From contig JAJYWM010000352.1 of assembly GCA_021791455.1 (NCBI GenBank), positions 1 to 7,707 on the forward strand: a stretch of 7,707 bases of DNA. The letters run 5' to 3'. The stretch comes from a bacterium. GTDB taxonomy: Bacteria; Chloroflexota; Dormibacteria; UBA8260; Bog-877. This document shows, one piece after another, positions 6,706 through 7,707 of the stretch. Numbering within the stretch: position 1 is the stretch's first letter; each line of letters opens with the position of its first letter. Under the pieces are notes generated by a model. That model was given only the letters and a program-made list of their open reading frames with translations. It did not search any database and had not been told where the DNA came from. Made by a program: the position numbers and the translations under genes.

Positions 6706-7137
6706 GGGTCAGGTTCACCCGGTCAAGTGTCCGGGGAGCAAGCGGTGTCCCGGGTTGGATGCGCCCAGCTAGGCGGAGGACTTGCAACCGAGATTCCGCA
6801 GTTGGAGGGTTCGCTGGGGTGCCGGTGGCCTGAATTGAAGTTGACACGGGGGTCCCAACACGCCCTGGCACAGGTTTGTCAAAGGCGAATTGGAACTGGA
6901 CGGTAGCGGCCACCGGAACTGGACAGGCACGGTGAGGCGGTCCTCGCTCTGGTTTCTTGGTAGTGGAGTGAGGGGTGCGGAGAGGAGGCGTGGACACCGC
7001 CGAGACCTTGGACGGCCCATGCGGTGCCGGGCCTGGCTGTGGGTGCCCGAGGCGGGCTAAGGCCCTGGAAGTAGTTTCCACAGTAGGCGTGGGCTCCAGC
7101 TTGCGGGGCGCTTCGGGTGGGGATCCCTCCCCGGACG
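6706..7137. other. Gene-poor stretch with possible insertion-sequence remnant
   Basis: About 430 bp between the binding-protein promoter and the IS256-type remnant. A minus-strand frame of 161 codons (6656-7141) crosses it, but the product is Pro/Thr-rich, has no recognisable motif, and reads through the promoter, so I treat it as spurious. The most structured part is a 10-base direct repeat, GGAACTGGAC, at 6892-6901 and 6915-6924. The rest shows no RNA gene or clear promoter. Confidence 0.5.
6892..6924. repeat. Direct repeat GGAACTGGAC x2, possible IS21-like terminal motif
   Basis: Two exact copies of GGAACTGGAC start 23 bases apart, separated by GGTAGCGGCCACC. Read on the minus strand this gives GTCCAGTTCC, GGTGGCCGCTACC, GTCCAGTTCC. 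Several IS21-family elements carry multiple short repeated motifs of this style at their ends. No istA/istB coding sequence remains nearby, so this would be a relic end. The repeat is plain in the sequence; the family assignment is only a resemblance. Confidence 0.35.
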
Positions 7138-7140
7138 TCA

Positions 7141-7170
7141 TGTCAAGTCAAGTCCCTTTGAGTGGTGGAA
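7141..7170. repeat. Likely terminal inverted repeat end of an IS256-family element
   Basis: The stretch after the transposase stop reads, on the minus strand, CCACCACTCAAAGGGACTTG and then a GACTT/GACAT run. Transposase tail, short gap, then a CACCACT...GGGAC-type end is the usual layout of actinobacterial IS256/Mutator elements. The partner end is not in the window. The exact boundary cannot be set without a second copy. Confidence 0.4.
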
Positions 7171-7171
7171 A

Positions 7172-7415
7172 TTAGGGAGGGGCTGGGGGCAGTTCATCAG
7201 GCAGCCAGTCCTGCGGCGAGGGGTTGGTGAGGAGTTGCTGACCGTCGCCTGAGAGCAGGGCCACGGAGGCCTCGGAGAAGTGGCGCTTGCCGTCCTGCCA
7301 CTCGTCGTGCTGCTCTTGGAGAACAGCGGTGGCCAGGCGCCGCAGGGTTTCGGAGTTGGGGAAGGTCCCCACGACCTTGGCGCTGCGACCGTTGAGGTCC
7401 GATCGGGCGCGTCGT
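7172..7415 (-). pseudogene. IS256/Mutator-family transposase, C-terminal remnant
   Basis: Reading from about 7402 to the stop at 7172, the frame encodes DLNGRSAKVVGTFPNSETLR and then RLATAVLQEQHDEWQDGKR. This matches the conserved tail of IS256-type DDE transposases (LN-x-RRxxVVGxFPN, then RLxxAVLxEQHDEW). Just upstream, TTRPIG appears in a different frame (about 7400-7415) where the family has TTNPIE, so a frameshift near 7400 is likely. The catalytic DDE domain is absent; farther upstream there is no recognisable transposase sequence. Only about 80 of roughly 400 residues survive, so it cannot transpose on its own. It marks past insertion or rearrangement between the plus-strand gene at the window edge and the transport operon. 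Confidence 0.72.
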
Positions 7416-7586
7416 ACCCGCGCCCGTGGACGTATTCATCAGCACCATATGCCCTAGCCGGTCCGGCCAGTCGTTGCGGGGCCTCACCGGCCCTGGGGCC
7501 CAACACGAGGCCCGGCAGGACTCCGGCCCCGGGGCGGGTAGGTTAGGAGCGTGCCTGGGGTGCGGCCGCGGCCCGCGCGTCACCCA

Positions 7587-7615
7587 TTGCCATGAGGCGC
7601 CGTCTCCCCTATGGT
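7587..7615 (+). promoter_or_regulatory. Candidate plus-strand promoter
   Basis: TTGCCA (7587-7592), a 17-base spacer, and TATGGT (7610-7615) resemble a sigma70-type promoter: 5 of 6 matches at -35 and 4 of 6 at -10. The predicted start near 7622 would give a leader of about 44 nt before ATG 7666. Support is modest and comes mainly from agreement with the ribosome binding site and start codon that follow. Confidence 0.35.
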
Positions 7616-7665
7616 GGCGCTGACGGTGCCAGAGTGCGCCCGGAGCCGTTGCAGGGGGACCGAGG

Positions 7666-7707
7666 ATGGAGGCCAGGGTCGGGCTCTTGGTCGGGGTCGA
7701 GAACACC
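7666..7707 (+). CDS. Start of an unidentified plus-strand gene (5' end only)
   Basis: ATG at 7666 opens a frame that is uninterrupted to the window edge (14 codons: MEARVGLLVGVENT). AGGGGG (7653-7658) lies 7 bases upstream as a Shine-Dalgarno, and a promoter-like pair precedes it. The hydrophobic RVGLLVGV strand followed by Glu-Asn resembles the first beta strand of a Rossmann or ATP-grasp-type fold, but 14 residues cannot support a family call. It is oriented away from the transport operon. Confidence 0.35.
   Translation, partial: MEARVGLLVGVENT

Noticed and set aside
6656..7141. Minus-strand 161-codon open frame
   Set aside because: Pro/Thr-rich product with no motifs; it reads through the strong promoter and operator-like repeat of the next gene.
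7197..7706. Minus-strand 169-codon open frame
   Set aside because: Over most of its length it is Arg/Pro-rich noise; the real transposase tail is in a different frame from about 7400 down. Only its TTRPIG segment looks like transposase.
1..7707. CRISPR arrays, tRNA or rRNA genes
   Set aside because: I saw no regularly spaced long repeats, no tRNA cloverleaf with a T-loop GGTTCRA-type match in context, and no rRNA-like segments.

Overview
The window is GC-rich bacterial DNA. Its main block is four genes, all on the minus strand, so gene order reads from high to low coordinates. The extracellular binding protein is a lipoprotein, two start codons are GTG and one is TTG, and the permease is a LivH-LivM fusion. 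These features fit an actinobacterium or another high-GC lipoprotein-rich lineage, but the sequence alone does not fix the taxon.

Layout from right to left. At 7666-7707 a plus-strand gene appears to begin and run off the window, with a promoter-like TTGCCA-N17-TATGGT and a Shine-Dalgarno upstream. At 7172-7415 is the broken C-terminal tail of an IS256/Mutator-family transposase, followed by a likely IS terminal repeat. From 6706 to 7137 is about 430 bp with no convincing gene; it holds a repeated GGAACTGGAC motif that may be another IS end. A near-consensus sigma70-type promoter (TTGACA-N17-TATAAA), flanked by an inverted repeat that could be an operator, drives a branched-chain amino acid type (HAAT) substrate-binding lipoprotein at 5309-6559. 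A perfect 14-bp hairpin at 5236-5267 follows it and probably attenuates or ends transcription. Next come a full-length but catalytically divergent argininosuccinate lyase-like protein (3564-5054), a complete type II citrate synthase (2078-3364), and a fused LivH-LivM permease (1832 down to the window edge). The LivG/LivF ATPases are presumably beyond position 1.

How the parts may work together. The binding protein and fused permease are two components of one ABC importer. Placing a lyase of the fumarase/argininosuccinate lyase superfamily and a citrate synthase between them suggests an uptake-and-catabolism unit. In that model the imported compound, or a derivative of it, is split by the lyase, and its carbon enters the TCA cycle through citrate synthase. 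This is inference from gene order. The most unusual element is the lyase: its fold and length are preserved over the whole family, but the signature residues that define argininosuccinate lyase are replaced. It is therefore unlikely to be an ordinary ArgH and may have a new substrate or a non-catalytic role.
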